A stretch of 64,000 bases of DNA from an uncultured Lachnospiraceae bacterium (GTDB lineage: Bacteria; Bacillota; Clostridia; Lachnospirales; Lachnospiraceae). The position numbers were made by a program, and so were the translations under genes. The DNA lies in the NCBI GenBank assembly GCA_949949005.1, contig CATLHM010000010.1, forward strand, positions 60,774 through 124,773. Direction: 5' to 3'. The notes under the pieces were generated by a model. That model searched no databases. It had not been told where the DNA came from and saw only the letters and a list, made by a program, of their open reading frames with translations. Shown here in pieces: positions 9,046 through 18,783 of this stretch (positions are counted from its first letter, which is position 1; each line of letters opens with the position of its first letter).

Positions 9046-10497
9046 ATGAATAAGAAGCCCAATATTATATTTATACTGACGGACGACCAGGGAGCCTGGG
9101 CCATGCATTGTGCGGGAACGCCGGAGCTGCACACGCCCAACTTAGATCGGATCGCTGCCTCGGGAATGCGGTTTGACGATTTCTTCTGCGCCTCGCCGGT
9201 TTGCTCTCCCGCCCGGGCCTCCCTGCTTACAGGGACGATTCCCTCCGCTCACGGCGTCCATGACTGGCTGCGCAGCGGCAATGTGGACGCTGAGAAGTTT
9301 GCCGCCCAGGGGAAGGAGAATCCCTACGGAGGGTATGTGGACGAGAGAAAGCCTATTGCCTATCTGGAAGGGCAGACTGCTTATACCGACGTATTGGCAG
9401 AAAACGGATACAGGTGCGCCCTTGCAGGCAAATGGCACTTAGGCGACAGCGTACACAGCCAGCATGGCTTTTCCAAATGGTATACCATAGGTAAGGGCGG
9501 AGCTTTCTATTATCACCCGGATATCGTGGAGGACGGTAATATTACGGTGGAGCACGGCAAGTACATTACGGAGGTGATCACGGACAGAGCCCTGGTGTAT
9601 CTGGACGAGTTAAAGGACAGCCCTTTCTACCTGTCGGTACATTACACCGCGCCTCACTCTCCCTGGGAGCCGGAGCAGCACCCGAAAAAATGGATCGACT
9701 ACTATAAGGACTGCAAGTTTGAGAGCATTCCCGACGTCCCTGACCATCCAGACATGACCACAGGGCCGGTTTACGGCACGGACAAACGCCGGGAAAACCT
9801 GACCGGATATTTTGCGGCCATCAGCGCCATGGATGAGCAGGTGGGCAGGATATTGGATAAGGTGGAGGAACTGTCTCTGGCAGAGGACACCCTGATCATC
9901 TTTACGGCGGACAATGGTATGAGCATGGGGCACCATGGGATCTGGGGAAAGGGAAACGGCACCTTCCCTCAGAATATGTATGATACAGCGGTGAAAGTGC
10001 CCTTCCTTGCCACCTGGAGGGGACATATCCCACAGGGAAGGGTTTCGGCAGATATGGTGAGCGCTTACGATGTATTCCCCACCCTCTTAGAGCTGGCGGG
10101 ATGTCCCTCAGAGACAGAGCGGGCCCTTCCGGGCAAAAGCTTTGCCGGACTTTTGCTGGATCAGGAGGACGACAGAGGCGAGAATGCAGTGGTGGTGTTC
10201 GATGAATACGGCCCTGTGAGAATGATCCGGACAAGGGACTGGAAGTATGTCCACAGATACCCTTACGGGAAAAACGAGCTCTATGACCTGCAGGCAGATC
10301 CGGGCGAAGAGCATAACCTTTACGGGGAAGAGAAATGGGATGCTAAGGTGGTAGAGATGAAAAAGCGGATGGAGGGCTGGTTTATCAACTACGTGAATCC
10401 TGAAATAGACGGAACCAAGGAAGGGGTGACGGGCTTAGGACAGCTTGACCGGGCAGGAATCCGGGCAAGCCGCACCGATGTTTACGCCCAGTCCTGA
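9046..10497 (+). CDS. Cys-type sulfatase (family S1), cytoplasmic
   Basis: Hydrolyses a sulfate ester. The N-terminus carries the metal ligands in TDDQ (Asp13, Asp14), the maturation motif C-S-P-A-R with Cys53 as the residue converted to formylglycine, LLTG, and the GKWHLGD segment, all typical of S1 sulfatases. Because the nucleophile precursor is Cys rather than Ser, an anaerobic sulfatase-maturing radical SAM enzyme must act on it; none is encoded in this window. No signal peptide is present, so it should work inside the cell on an imported substrate. GGAGG precedes the ATG at 46 in line with translation coupled to the transport operon. Exact substrate unknown. Confidence 0.9.
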   Translation: MNKKPNIIFILTDDQGAWAMHCAGTPELHTPNLDRIAASGMRFDDFFCASPVCSPARASLLTGTIPSAHGVHDWLRSGNVDAEKFAAQGKENPYGGYVDERKPIAYLEGQTAYTDVLAENGYRCALAGKWHLGDSVHSQHGFSKWYTIGKGGAFYYHPDIVEDGNITVEHGKYITEVITDRALVYLDELKDSPFYLSVHYTAPHSPWEPEQHPKKWIDYYKDCKFESIPDVPDHPDMTTGPVYGTDKRRENLTGYFAAISAMDEQVGRILDKVEELSLAEDTLIIFTADNGMSMGHHGIWGKGNGTFPQNMYDTAVKVPFLATWRGHIPQGRVSADMVSAYDVFPTLLELAGCPSETERALPGKSFAGLLLDQEDDRGENAVVVFDEYGPVRMIRTRDWKYVHRYPYGKNELYDLQADPGEEHNLYGEEKWDAKVVEMKKRMEGWFINYVNPEIDGTKEGVTGLGQLDRAGIRASRTDVYAQS

Positions 10498-10539
10498 GAG
10501 AAAGAGTTCTGATATAAGTTCTGACATAGAATAAGTGAG

Positions 10540-10586
10540 GCCGGGCAGATTCCTTTGGAGGGGAGGAAATCTGTCCGGCTTTTTTT
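10540..10586 (+). terminator. Rho-independent terminator of the sugar/sulfatase operon
   Basis: A long stem (GCCGGGCAGATT pairing with AATCTGTCCGGC, one G-U) is followed by seven T residues. It lies 43 bp after the sulfatase stop and separates this operon from the AAA ATPase gene. Confidence 0.9.
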
Positions 10587-10612
10587 GTAAAATTTGAGTT
10601 ATCAATCAAACA

Positions 10613-10642
10613 TTGGCGGAATCCATGGTTTTATGTTAAGAT
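10613..10642 (+). promoter_or_regulatory. Probable promoter of the AAA ATPase gene
   Basis: TTGGCG (10613-10618) and TAAGAT (10637-10642) with an 18-bp spacer, directly after the terminator and 76 bp before the start codon. Confidence 0.4.
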
Positions 10643-10718
10643 AGAAACGTGAAACGTCAGTGCAAAGGCAGCTTACCAAGGCCGTAAATCTTAAAGAGAG
10701 AAAGCGGGGGACGGCAAA

Positions 10719-12308
10719 ATGGCAAAAATTTTTAATATAAACGGCGCATGTGAACCGGACAGACATTACATGGTTGCCCTTCAGCCGCGGCTTAAAGAAA
10801 TCAGGGCAATGATAGATGCCGGAGAGTATTTCACGATCAATAAAGCGAGGCAATACGGCAAGACCACAATTTTGCGTGCATTGTCAGATTTTCTGAAAGA
10901 GGATTATATTGTTGCCAGTATGGATTTTCAGAGGCTGGGAACGTCAAAGTTTAAAACGGAAAACATTTTTTCGGTTACGTTTGCCAGAGATTTTATAAAA
11001 AAGGTTGAGGCAGGGAATCAACTGGATTCAAAAATTTTACTGCCTTTGAAAAAAGCGTTGGACGGGCAGGAAAACAGGATAGAGCTCTACGAATTGTTTG
11101 GATTTCTGACAGAGATATGTGGCAAAGCGGGTAAACCGTTTGTATTGATTATTGACGAGACTGACAGTGCATCAAACAATGAAGTGTTTCTTGATTTTCT
11201 TGCGCAGCTGCGGGCGGCATACCTTGACCGTAATGCAACGCCGACGTTTTGGTCTGTAGTTCTTGCCGGAGTTTATGACATTCGTAATATAAGACGGAAA
11301 ATTCGTTCTGATATGGAGCATAAGATGAACAGCCCATGGAACATTGCGGCAAAGTTTCAGGTGGATATGAGTTTCTCGGCGGAAGAAATTGCCGGAATGC
11401 TTAAGGAGTATGAAGCAGATTATCGGACAGGAATGAATATCGGGGAAATTTCGCAGATGATATATGCCGATACCTCCGGCTATCCATATCTTGTATCCAG
11501 TTTATGCAAGAATATAGATGAAGAGGTCTCGGGAACTGTGGATTTTCCGGATAAAAGTTGTGCGTGGACGAAAGAAGGATTTACAGAGGCGGAGAAGCTG
11601 CTGGTGAATGATGACAATACGCTGTTCCAGTCACTTACGGGCAAATTGACAGATTACCCGGAACTGAGGAACGTACTGTATGAGCTGCTTTTTACGGGCA
11701 GGCCTATTCCCTATGTTCCTCAAAATCAGTATATTGCCGTTGCGTCAATGTTTGGGTTTATTAAAAATGATAAGGGAACTGCGGTAATAGCTAATCGTAT
11801 TTTTGAGTCAGTACTATACAATTTATTTATTTCTGAGGAATTTGCCACGAGCAGAATATATGATGCCGGGGTACAGGAAAAGAATCACTTTATTGTTGGA
11901 GGTCATTTGGATGTAAAAAGGGTGCTGGAGAAGTTTGTGGAGACGTTTGATTACCTTTATGGAGACGCAGATGAGACTTTTCTTGAGGATGCCGGAAGGC
12001 GTTACTTTATGCTTTTTTTGAAACCGATTATCAATGGTGTAGGGAACAGTTATGTAGAACCGGAGACGCGCAACCATGAGAGGATGGACATAGTCATTGA
12101 TTACCGTGGAGAGCAGAGTATTATTGAAATGAAGGTATGGCGGGGAAATGCCTACAATGAACGAGGTGAGGAACAGCTTTGCGGTTATCTTGATTACTTT
12201 CACCTGAAAAAGGGATATATGCTGAGCTTTAATTTTAATAAAAAGAAAGAAATCGGCGTGAAAGAAATTGTTCTGGGGGATAAGGTTCTGATTGAGGCGG
12301 TTGTATAA
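10719..12308 (+). CDS. AAA-ATPase-like protein with PD-(D/E)XK nuclease-like domain
   Basis: The N-terminal half is a P-loop ATPase of the AAA-ATPase_like group: Walker A region ARQYGKTT (about residues 46-53) and Walker B FVLIIDETD (about 138-146). The C-terminal quarter resembles the PDDEXK_9 domain: MDIVIDY then IIEMKVW, giving the D...ExK signature, followed by GEEQLCGYLDYF. This two-domain architecture is abundant and often multicopy in gut Firmicutes and Bacteroidetes; its function is not established, although mobile or defence-related roles have been proposed for the fold. It stands alone between a terminator and a converging sulfatase gene, so it is an independent unit. Start supported by GCGGGGGA. 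Confidence 0.85.
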   Translation: MAKIFNINGACEPDRHYMVALQPRLKEIRAMIDAGEYFTINKARQYGKTTILRALSDFLKEDYIVASMDFQRLGTSKFKTENIFSVTFARDFIKKVEAGNQLDSKILLPLKKALDGQENRIELYELFGFLTEICGKAGKPFVLIIDETDSASNNEVFLDFLAQLRAAYLDRNATPTFWSVVLAGVYDIRNIRRKIRSDMEHKMNSPWNIAAKFQVDMSFSAEEIAGMLKEYEADYRTGMNIGEISQMIYADTSGYPYLVSSLCKNIDEEVSGTVDFPDKSCAWTKEGFTEAEKLLVNDDNTLFQSLTGKLTDYPELRNVLYELLFTGRPIPYVPQNQYIAVASMFGFIKNDKGTAVIANRIFESVLYNLFISEEFATSRIYDAGVQEKNHFIVGGHLDVKRVLEKFVETFDYLYGDADETFLEDAGRRYFMLFLKPIINGVGNSYVEPETRNHERMDIVIDYRGEQSIIEMKVWRGNAYNERGEEQLCGYLDYFHLKKGYMLSFNFNKKKEIGVKEIVLGDKVLIEAVV

Positions 12309-12406
12309 AATCAAATGCGCTCAAAGGAAGTTTTGCCGCATAGGAGATTTTATTCCCTATACGACAAAACCCTCGAAAGAGGCACCTTTTTTATCCCTGT
12401 AGAGGA

Positions 12407-13909
12407 TCAACGGTAAGACTGAAACCCATTATTGGCGCCGGGCGTCCCATACTGCTCCTGCAAAAGGGGAATGCCGTAGGCCCGGGGCGTTCCTTCCAAA
12501 CGCTTCATATATCTGTGCAGCTCTCCCCGGCAGTGCTCCGGCCCGCCTTCCCGGATCACGGTCCACATGGGATCTACGTCCGATTTGGAGGACTTCATCA
12601 TTTGATCCGTCCAGTCCAGAATCATTTTCGCGCCTTTTGCGCACAGCTCAGGGCACTCCTGGGCCAGATTGTGGAGCTCGTGGGGATCCTTTTTTATATT
12701 GAAAAGCATTTCCTCTGGCAAAAGGTGATAGCCGCCGTGGATCGTGCGCACATAAAGATAGTCGTCAAAACGCACGCTCCTCTGGCACACATGGGCGCAC
12801 TGGGTCAGCACCACATAGGGCTTGGAGCAGTCGGTTCCATCCTTTAGCGCCTTTGCAAAGGAAATGCCGTCGTAGCGGAAATCGTCCCAGACTTTCAGGG
12901 AAGTTCCCAGAAGCTCCTGTATGGTGGGGGCTAAGTCCGTATTGTCATGGAAGCCCTTTACCACCGTACTTCTGCCCATTCCCGGCCAGCGGATGATCAG
13001 AGGGATTCGGCATACCGGCTCATCCGCCATCCCATGCTCGCCGTATACCCCCAATTCTCCCATATCCTCGCCGTGGTCGGAGGTGATGATGATGGCAAGC
13101 TCCTCATCGTAAAGCCCGTTTTCTTTCATCCAGCCCAGAATTTGCCCCACATTATCATCGGTGTAGCGGATACCGTCGTCATAGGAATTCAGGAAACGCT
13201 TTGCCTCATCCAGGGTCTTTAAACTGCCGGGATGCTTGGGAAACTGAGGGAAGCTGTCGTCATTCCACATATTGATCTCGTTTGCGCCGTGGGGGCCGAT
13301 ATGGAGCAGATGCTCCCGGAAGATTTCATCCGTGATCCAGTCGTCGGGCAGCGGCTCTTTGTCAAAGTGGCTTTCGTAGTCCGCGGGCGTCCGGTAAGGC
13401 GTGTGGGGATCCCAGTAATGGACATGCATCATCCAGTTGTCCTTTTTGCCATTGCGCTCCAGCCATTCCAGCACCTTTGGGGTTACCATTTCCGCCGATT
13501 CGCCGCCCCGGCCGCCTACGTTGACGCATTCGTTGAAGCCGCAGTTGAACCACCATGCACTGTGCCGCTCCGCAAAGGTGGAGAAGGATACGGTGTGCAT
13601 CCCGGCCCTGCGAAACTGCATAAACAGACTGTTTTCGGAGAGCTCGTCCGTAAAGCTTCTGTTCCTGCCCTGCAAACGCAGATCCGCCGCCGTCCCGCCG
13701 TGGCCCACGATTCCGTTGTGGATGCCGTACTGCCCGCTGACCATGGAGGCCCGGGAGGGCAGGCAGGGGGCGTTGGGGCAGTAATAATCGTTGAACCGTA
13801 CCCCTTCTTCTGCCACCGCGTCCATGACAGGGGTGGTATTCCTGCCATAGCCGTAGCAGCCCATGTGGTCTGCCCGCAGGGTGTCTATGTCGATCATAAT
13901 TACTCTCAT
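12407..13909 (-). CDS. Second Cys-type sulfatase, cytoplasmic
   Basis: A 500-residue S1-type sulfatase. Metal-binding Asp7/Asp9 in MIDIDTLRADH and the formylglycine motif C-L-P-S-R (Cys49) are intact. TSDHGEDMGELGVYGEHG is the alkaline-phosphatase-superfamily metal site in the second half. No signal peptide. The start is certain: TAAGGAGGAA lies just before the ATG at 13909. It is only distantly similar to the sulfatase at 9.0 kb (different spacing and C-terminus), so the two probably remove sulfate from different positions or sugars. It is transcribed divergently from the GH-A hydrolase gene at 14.2 kb, which may process the same glycan. Confidence 0.9.
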   Translation of the reverse strand: MRVIMIDIDTLRADHMGCYGYGRNTTPVMDAVAEEGVRFNDYYCPNAPCLPSRASMVSGQYGIHNGIVGHGGTAADLRLQGRNRSFTDELSENSLFMQFRRAGMHTVSFSTFAERHSAWWFNCGFNECVNVGGRGGESAEMVTPKVLEWLERNGKKDNWMMHVHYWDPHTPYRTPADYESHFDKEPLPDDWITDEIFREHLLHIGPHGANEINMWNDDSFPQFPKHPGSLKTLDEAKRFLNSYDDGIRYTDDNVGQILGWMKENGLYDEELAIIITSDHGEDMGELGVYGEHGMADEPVCRIPLIIRWPGMGRSTVVKGFHDNTDLAPTIQELLGTSLKVWDDFRYDGISFAKALKDGTDCSKPYVVLTQCAHVCQRSVRFDDYLYVRTIHGGYHLLPEEMLFNIKKDPHELHNLAQECPELCAKGAKMILDWTDQMMKSSKSDVDPMWTVIREGGPEHCRGELHRYMKRLEGTPRAYGIPLLQEQYGTPGANNGFQSYR

Positions 13910-14194
13910 TTTGGTTTCCTCCTTATCCGGGATTTTTCAGGGTGCTTTCCATGGAAAGTGCTTTTCTCTATACTTTCCATATTATATTCCGGGACAAGAA
14001 AAAGCAAGGGATTTCTCTGGCGGGAACCGGAAGAATAAACGAAAATATGGTTGGAAAAATTGGTTAAATATCATATAATAATTTTTGCAGGTTTTGGTAT
14101 CGGATGTTGGACGGAAAATTCGATCTTATTTGTTGACCGGGAAATGCAGGCAGCGGCCATTGGCCGGAAATAATCAGGAAGGAGAGAAGAGGAA

Positions 14195-15286
14195 ATGAGA
14201 GAACGTTGGTCTGCCGAAAAGGCATGGGAATGGTATAACAAGCGTCCCTGGGTGATGGGGATTAATTATGTCCCGTCCATTACGCTGCATGGGGTGGAAC
14301 TCTGGCAGGAGGATACTTATCCGGAAGTGATCAAAAGTGTCCGGAAAGAGTTTGGGCTGATGGAGGATATCGGGCTTAACGGCGTCCGTATGTTTCTGCC
14401 GTTTCATATCTGGTATTACGAACGCAGCAAATTTTTGGATCGTCTGGAACGGTTTCTGGAAGAACTGGCAGAACGCGGCATAACTATGATGCCGGTGATT
14501 TTCAACGATTGTGTCGAGTTCGGAAGGCCCAGGGATGTTACGCCCCGGATGACGCAGGGATGGCAGCAATATGATATCGGGCACCATGGAGGGCATAAAG
14601 AAAACCCTTTTACAGGGGAACAGAGAAAGGTCGGCTGGGAACTCTGGGATGAACCGGAGTGGAGAGGGCCCCTGGAGGAATATCTGGTGGCGTTATTGGA
14701 GCGTTTCGGAAGCGATGGCCGGATTTATGCATGGGATCTGTGGAATGAGCCAGGCAACAGCAACCGGCACGACATGAGCATTCCCTATATTAAGCAGGTT
14801 TTCGAAACTGCCAGAGAAGTAGATCCCAGCCAGCCGCTTACGGCAGGGGTATGGAGTTACCCTGGCGATTACGGGGTCAATGAGGACGCGGAAGTAGAGC
14901 CGGTTCAGCGCCTTGCGCTGGATGAGTCGGATATTATAACCTTTCACCAGTATGAGGGGATCGAACGCGTAAAGCGAGTAGTCAGACAGCTCCAAAAAGA
15001 GAAACGTCCTATGATGAATACGGAATGGCTCAACCGGGTACAGGATAATTTTGTGCGGGACAATCTGCCGCTTTATTTTGAAGAGGGAATTGGAAGCTAC
15101 AGCTGGGGGCTTGTAGCAGGGAAATCCCAGCATTTCCTTCCCTGGGATGAACTGTGGAATCATCGTGAACTGCCGTTGAACCGCTGGCAACATGATTTGT
15201 TCGATACCTTTTTTACGCCTTACGACAGGGAAGAACTCAAGTTAATGCGGGAACTGAAAGAAAAAAGCGAGAGGAATACACGATGA
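14195..15286 (+). CDS. Clan GH-A glycoside hydrolase (cellulase/GH5-like fold)
   Basis: A 363-residue single-domain TIM-barrel hydrolase without signal peptide, so cytoplasmic. The acid/base Glu185 lies in WDLWNEPGN at the end of strand 4 and the nucleophile Glu277 in MNTEWLNR, the standard retaining GH-A arrangement. GVRMFLPFHIWYYER near residue 65 and SYSWGLVAGKSQ near 305 are typical of the GH5-like intracellular group often auto-named 1,4-beta-xylanase. Bond specificity cannot be assigned. GGAAGGAGAGAAGAGG precedes the ATG. Its place beside two sulfatases suggests it cleaves a desulfated oligosaccharide. Confidence 0.8.
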   Translation: MRERWSAEKAWEWYNKRPWVMGINYVPSITLHGVELWQEDTYPEVIKSVRKEFGLMEDIGLNGVRMFLPFHIWYYERSKFLDRLERFLEELAERGITMMPVIFNDCVEFGRPRDVTPRMTQGWQQYDIGHHGGHKENPFTGEQRKVGWELWDEPEWRGPLEEYLVALLERFGSDGRIYAWDLWNEPGNSNRHDMSIPYIKQVFETAREVDPSQPLTAGVWSYPGDYGVNEDAEVEPVQRLALDESDIITFHQYEGIERVKRVVRQLQKEKRPMMNTEWLNRVQDNFVRDNLPLYFEEGIGSYSWGLVAGKSQHFLPWDELWNHRELPLNRWQHDLFDTFFTPYDREELKLMRELKEKSERNTR

Positions 15287-15540
15287 GAAAGAGTTAATTT
15301 CAGGCCCGTTTGTTGGCTTTCATGACAGCTTGTGCCCTATGCCTGGCAGCATGCGCTGCGGCGGAGCAGCCTGCGGAGTCTGAACAGTTTTCTGTGGCAG
15401 GTAATGTTCCGGGAACTTGCGTCCCATTATAAGGAGGAGGGGCTTCCCGGGAAAACTATCCTACCCATGAGCATCAAGGGAAGCGATCCTCCTCACTCTG
15501 GACACAACCCTTCCCAGGGACTATTCCAGAGACTTTACCG
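15282..15540 (+). pseudogene. Remnant of a lipoprotein gene
   Basis: Overlapping the end of the GH-A gene by ATGA is a start codon followed by MRKS, an in-frame TAA at 15294, and then in the same frame a hydrophobic stretch ending in LAAC, an acidic AEQPAESEQ spacer and a stop near 15431. This is a lipoprotein signal peptide with its lipobox, broken by a nonsense codon. The following 100 bp show only weak coding character. It was probably the N-terminus of a binding protein or other surface lipoprotein in the same operon. Confidence 0.45.
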
Positions 15541-15574
15541 TTCAGGGACTATCTATAGCATCTTTTACGGGATT

Positions 15575-17971
15575 TCACCTCCCCGCAATGGTATCCACCA
15601 CAGACATGGCCCGTAGCCTTTTGGAGGGGCCGTAAACGGAAAAGGCAAGGGAGCCCAGCACCACCGCCACAATGACGCACAGGGGGACGACGGGAAAATA
15701 CCAGGGGGTTCCCCAGCGCAGGGTGATCAGCTTCTCAAAGCAGAACCGGCTTAAGGGAAGGCCCAGGGCGCAGCCCATCAGTACCCCCCACACCCCGTAG
15801 GCGGCGGCCTCTGCGGCGACCATTTTCAATACCTGCCTGCTGTCCATTCCCACCGCCCGCATGGCGCCGTATTGCCGGAAACGGGCAGAAACGCTCATGG
15901 CGATGCTGTTGATTACATGAAAGACGCAGATCAGAGCGATGGCCCCCAGAAATCCGTACACAAATAGCCGGAAGGACCAGACTGCGCCCTTAACCTCCTC
16001 GTTGCTAAGGCGTCTGTCGGAAAGGGAGATATTTTCCCCGCCCAGAGTGCGGAGCCTGCGGGCGACGTCGTCGCCTACATTTCCTTTGAGCTGAACGTCG
16101 ATGACGGTATAATTTTCCTGTCCCGTAAGGCTTCGGAAGGTTTCCTGCGAGCAGATCAGAATTTCCTCGCCGTTGTTCGCCTGAAAGGGGGAGCTGCTCA
16201 GAATGCCGGAGATGACGAGCTGTTTTTCCCCATCGCCGTTGTCTGTGTCCGTTTCATCGTGAATGTCCGGGTTCATCCAGCCCCCAATGCCCAGGCTTAC
16301 CTCGTCCCCGGCGTTCAGGGAGTCCTCCCCGTGATAGACAGCCAGCAGTCCCCTTCCGTTTATGGTATCCGTGAGGGAACCGTCGATGAGGAAATCCTTG
16401 GCCCATGCAAACTGGCAGGACTCATAGGAGATCAGGCAGGCTTTTTGGGAAGCGAAAGCGCCGCGAAGGGGAACATCGTAGGCAAAGCTTCTTCCATATA
16501 CTCTTTTTACACCCTCCCAATCCGCGATTTCCTCCGTCAGCGACCTGTCCAGGGAACAGGTATTGTCGGGGCTTACCACGGAGAGATCCGGCGTCCAGGG
16601 AGCCAGGGGCATTACTGCGTGGTTCATAAAATCAATGGTCACGGAGAAGGTCAGAAAGAGGATGATGCTCAGGGCAAAGGAACAGCTCATCAGGATAAAA
16701 TTCCTCTTACTGCTCAGGGCGTGATGGATGCCCAGCGCCGTTTCAATTTTATAAAGGCCTGTGTTGGCAGCCTTCCGGATCTGATTTCCCCGGGAAGCGT
16801 TGCCGGAGACAGCCGTAAGGGGAGATACCAGGGCAGCTCTTTTGGCGGGGCTTTTGGCCGCCAGCAGGACGGTGATCAGACCGATGATACTGCCCGCTGC
16901 GATTCCGATGGGGCTGATTCCGAAATAAGGCATATTTCCAAAATAGGCGGGGCTTAAGTACCGAAGCAGGGCGCTGAGTATCCATACGCACAGGGTGCCA
17001 AGCATGGCTCCTACAGGCACGGAAAAGCGGCACCAGTACAGGGCCTCTCGCCGCACAAACCGGATGATTTGCTGCTGGCCGCAGCCCAGGCAGCGCAGCA
17101 TTCCGAAAAATTCCGTGCGCTGTGCAATGTTGCTGTTTAAGCTGCTGCTGATCATCAGGATTCCGGCGACCGCCACCAGAAAAGCCAGGATCAGGGCGAC
17201 CCCGTAGATTGCCAGCATACTCACGTCCCGGCTCTGTCCCATGGTGGCAAGCAGCAGTTCATTTCTGTTTACGTGATCCTCCGGTATCTGAAACTGCTCC
17301 TGTATGTCCCGGATCTCCTTTTGGATGTTACACCAGGGGGAAAAGGAGACATAGAGAAGGGAATCATAATTATCCTCCGAGCCGTCCAGGGAGAGCTTTC
17401 GAAATTCCTCTGTGGAGAGCATGAGGCCATAGACATCCTGCCTTGCAAGCATGGGAAACTTTCCCGTAAATCCGCTGATGCGGTAGGGCCTTTGGGAGCC
17501 GTCCGGCGAAGTGAGGGAAATTTCATCCCCAAGCTTTAGGGAAAGCCTCTCTTTCGTTCCCTCATCCACCAGGGCTGTGCCTTGCTCCGAGGGAAAGGTT
17601 CCCTCCACAATCTGAGCCGTAGGAAAAATGTTCAGGGCATCTTTGTCAAAGCCGATGAGAACTGCCTCGTTGCCGTCGATCTGATAATGCATACTGAGCC
17701 GGTAGTTGAGGGTGTCGTAGCGGGTGCAGGCGAGAACCTTCGGCCTTAAGCTGATCAGTGCCATCTCTTCATCGCTTATATCGCGCAGGCCCGCGTGCCA
17801 TTTTCCATAATTGATCTGTGCCTGGGCCTTCTGGGAGCGGATTTCCATGTCCGCCATGCCGAAAATTGCCGTGATCAGAAATACACTTAAAATAATACAG
17901 AGCCGTACCATCCGGCTTTGCTTCTTGTGAACCTTCTGGGAGAGGGGGACAAGGTCAAGATAACTTTTCAT
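15575..17971 (-). CDS. ABC transporter permease, MacB/FtsX type
   Basis: About 798 residues. The start at 17971 is supported by GGGAGGTG six bases before; a GTG nine bases upstream is less likely. One N-terminal transmembrane helix (about 20-40), a MacB-like extracytoplasmic domain (about 45-245), three helices of a first FtsX domain (about 250-385), a second helix pair start near 430, a second extracytoplasmic domain (about 455-655) and a second FtsX domain to the end. The single chain therefore contains both FtsX halves. Together with the upstream ATPase it forms a mechanotransmission-type exporter, usually for peptides, lipids or antimicrobial compounds. Its 5' end overlaps the ATPase gene. 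Confidence 0.85.
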   Translation of the reverse strand: MKSYLDLVPLSQKVHKKQSRMVRLCIILSVFLITAIFGMADMEIRSQKAQAQINYGKWHAGLRDISDEEMALISLRPKVLACTRYDTLNYRLSMHYQIDGNEAVLIGFDKDALNIFPTAQIVEGTFPSEQGTALVDEGTKERLSLKLGDEISLTSPDGSQRPYRISGFTGKFPMLARQDVYGLMLSTEEFRKLSLDGSEDNYDSLLYVSFSPWCNIQKEIRDIQEQFQIPEDHVNRNELLLATMGQSRDVSMLAIYGVALILAFLVAVAGILMISSSLNSNIAQRTEFFGMLRCLGCGQQQIIRFVRREALYWCRFSVPVGAMLGTLCVWILSALLRYLSPAYFGNMPYFGISPIGIAAGSIIGLITVLLAAKSPAKRAALVSPLTAVSGNASRGNQIRKAANTGLYKIETALGIHHALSSKRNFILMSCSFALSIILFLTFSVTIDFMNHAVMPLAPWTPDLSVVSPDNTCSLDRSLTEEIADWEGVKRVYGRSFAYDVPLRGAFASQKACLISYESCQFAWAKDFLIDGSLTDTINGRGLLAVYHGEDSLNAGDEVSLGIGGWMNPDIHDETDTDNGDGEKQLVISGILSSSPFQANNGEEILICSQETFRSLTGQENYTVIDVQLKGNVGDDVARRLRTLGGENISLSDRRLSNEEVKGAVWSFRLFVYGFLGAIALICVFHVINSIAMSVSARFRQYGAMRAVGMDSRQVLKMVAAEAAAYGVWGVLMGCALGLPLSRFCFEKLITLRWGTPWYFPVVPLCVIVAVVLGSLAFSVYGPSKRLRAMSVVDTIAGR

Positions 17972-18650
17972 GTGCCGCACCTCCCATATCTTTCAGGCAT
18001 CCGTCGCTCACGCGCAGGATCCGGTCGGTCTGCGCCGCCAGATTGTCGTTGTGGGTGATCATCAAAATGGTTTGCTGATAATGCCGGGCTGCATGGAGCA
18101 GCAGATCCATCACGTCCCGGCTGCTTTTGGAATCCAGGTTTCCGGTGGGCTCATCCGCAAGGATCAGGGTGGGCTGCATGATCAGGGCCCTTCCGATGGC
18201 CACCCTCTGCTTTTGGCCGCCGGAGAGCTGGCCCGGCAGATGGCTCCTTCTTTCGGTCAGTCCCAGCATGGCAAGAAGCTCGTCGATTCTCTGCCTGTCG
18301 GGCTTCTGGTAATCCAGCAAAAGGGGGAAAGCGATGTTCTGCTCCACATTCAGCTCTTCGATCAGGTGAAAGGCCTGAAACACAAAGCCGATGTTTCTCC
18401 TTCTGAAAATTGTGCGCTTCTTTTCGTCCAGAGCAAACAAATCCTCCCCGTCCAGGAAAATTTTTCCCTGGGTGGGCGTATCCAGTCCCCCAATACAGTG
18501 GAGCAGGGTGCTTTTTCCTGAACCGGACGCTCCCACCACCGCGGCAAATTCGCCCTTGCTCAGGGAAAAGCTGACATCCTTAAGAGCCTGTACCCGGCCT
18601 TCTCCCTGGCCGTAAATCTTGCTTAAATTTTGTACCTTTAACAGTTCCAT
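17955..18650 (-). CDS. ABC transporter ATP-binding protein, MacB/LolD type
   Basis: The 231-residue ATPase of the exporter. Walker [10 protein letters not shown] at about 37-45, Q-loop GFVFQAFHL, signature [15 protein letters not shown] at about 142-156, Walker [13 protein letters not shown]. Length and motifs match the LolD/MacB group that pairs with FtsX-type permeases. It overlaps the permease start, so the two are translationally coupled. A histidine kinase/OmpR pair lies on the same strand further upstream and might regulate it, but the RelB gene in between shows that the original arrangement has been altered. Confidence 0.9.
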   Translation of the reverse strand: MELLKVQNLSKIYGQGEGRVQALKDVSFSLSKGEFAAVVGASGSGKSTLLHCIGGLDTPTQGKIFLDGEDLFALDEKKRTIFRRRNIGFVFQAFHLIEELNVEQNIAFPLLLDYQKPDRQRIDELLAMLGLTERRSHLPGQLSGGQKQRVAIGRALIMQPTLILADEPTGNLDSKSSRDVMDLLLHAARHYQQTILMITHNDNLAAQTDRILRVSDGCLKDMGGAAHEKLS

Positions 18651-18783
18651 ATTGGTGATTATACTCCTTTCAAAGCTTCGTCCCTGCCCCAGGCGGGCTT
18701 TCTTACCTTACAGGAAGCTGTTCGCCTGGCGTATGCATAAACGGGTATCCCGTTTTTGGCAGGGGGTGTATGCTTATATAGTG

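Noticed and set aside
13232..14038. 268-codon open frame antisense to the second sulfatase
   Set aside because: It mirrors the sulfatase frame, whose motifs and ribosome binding site are clear.
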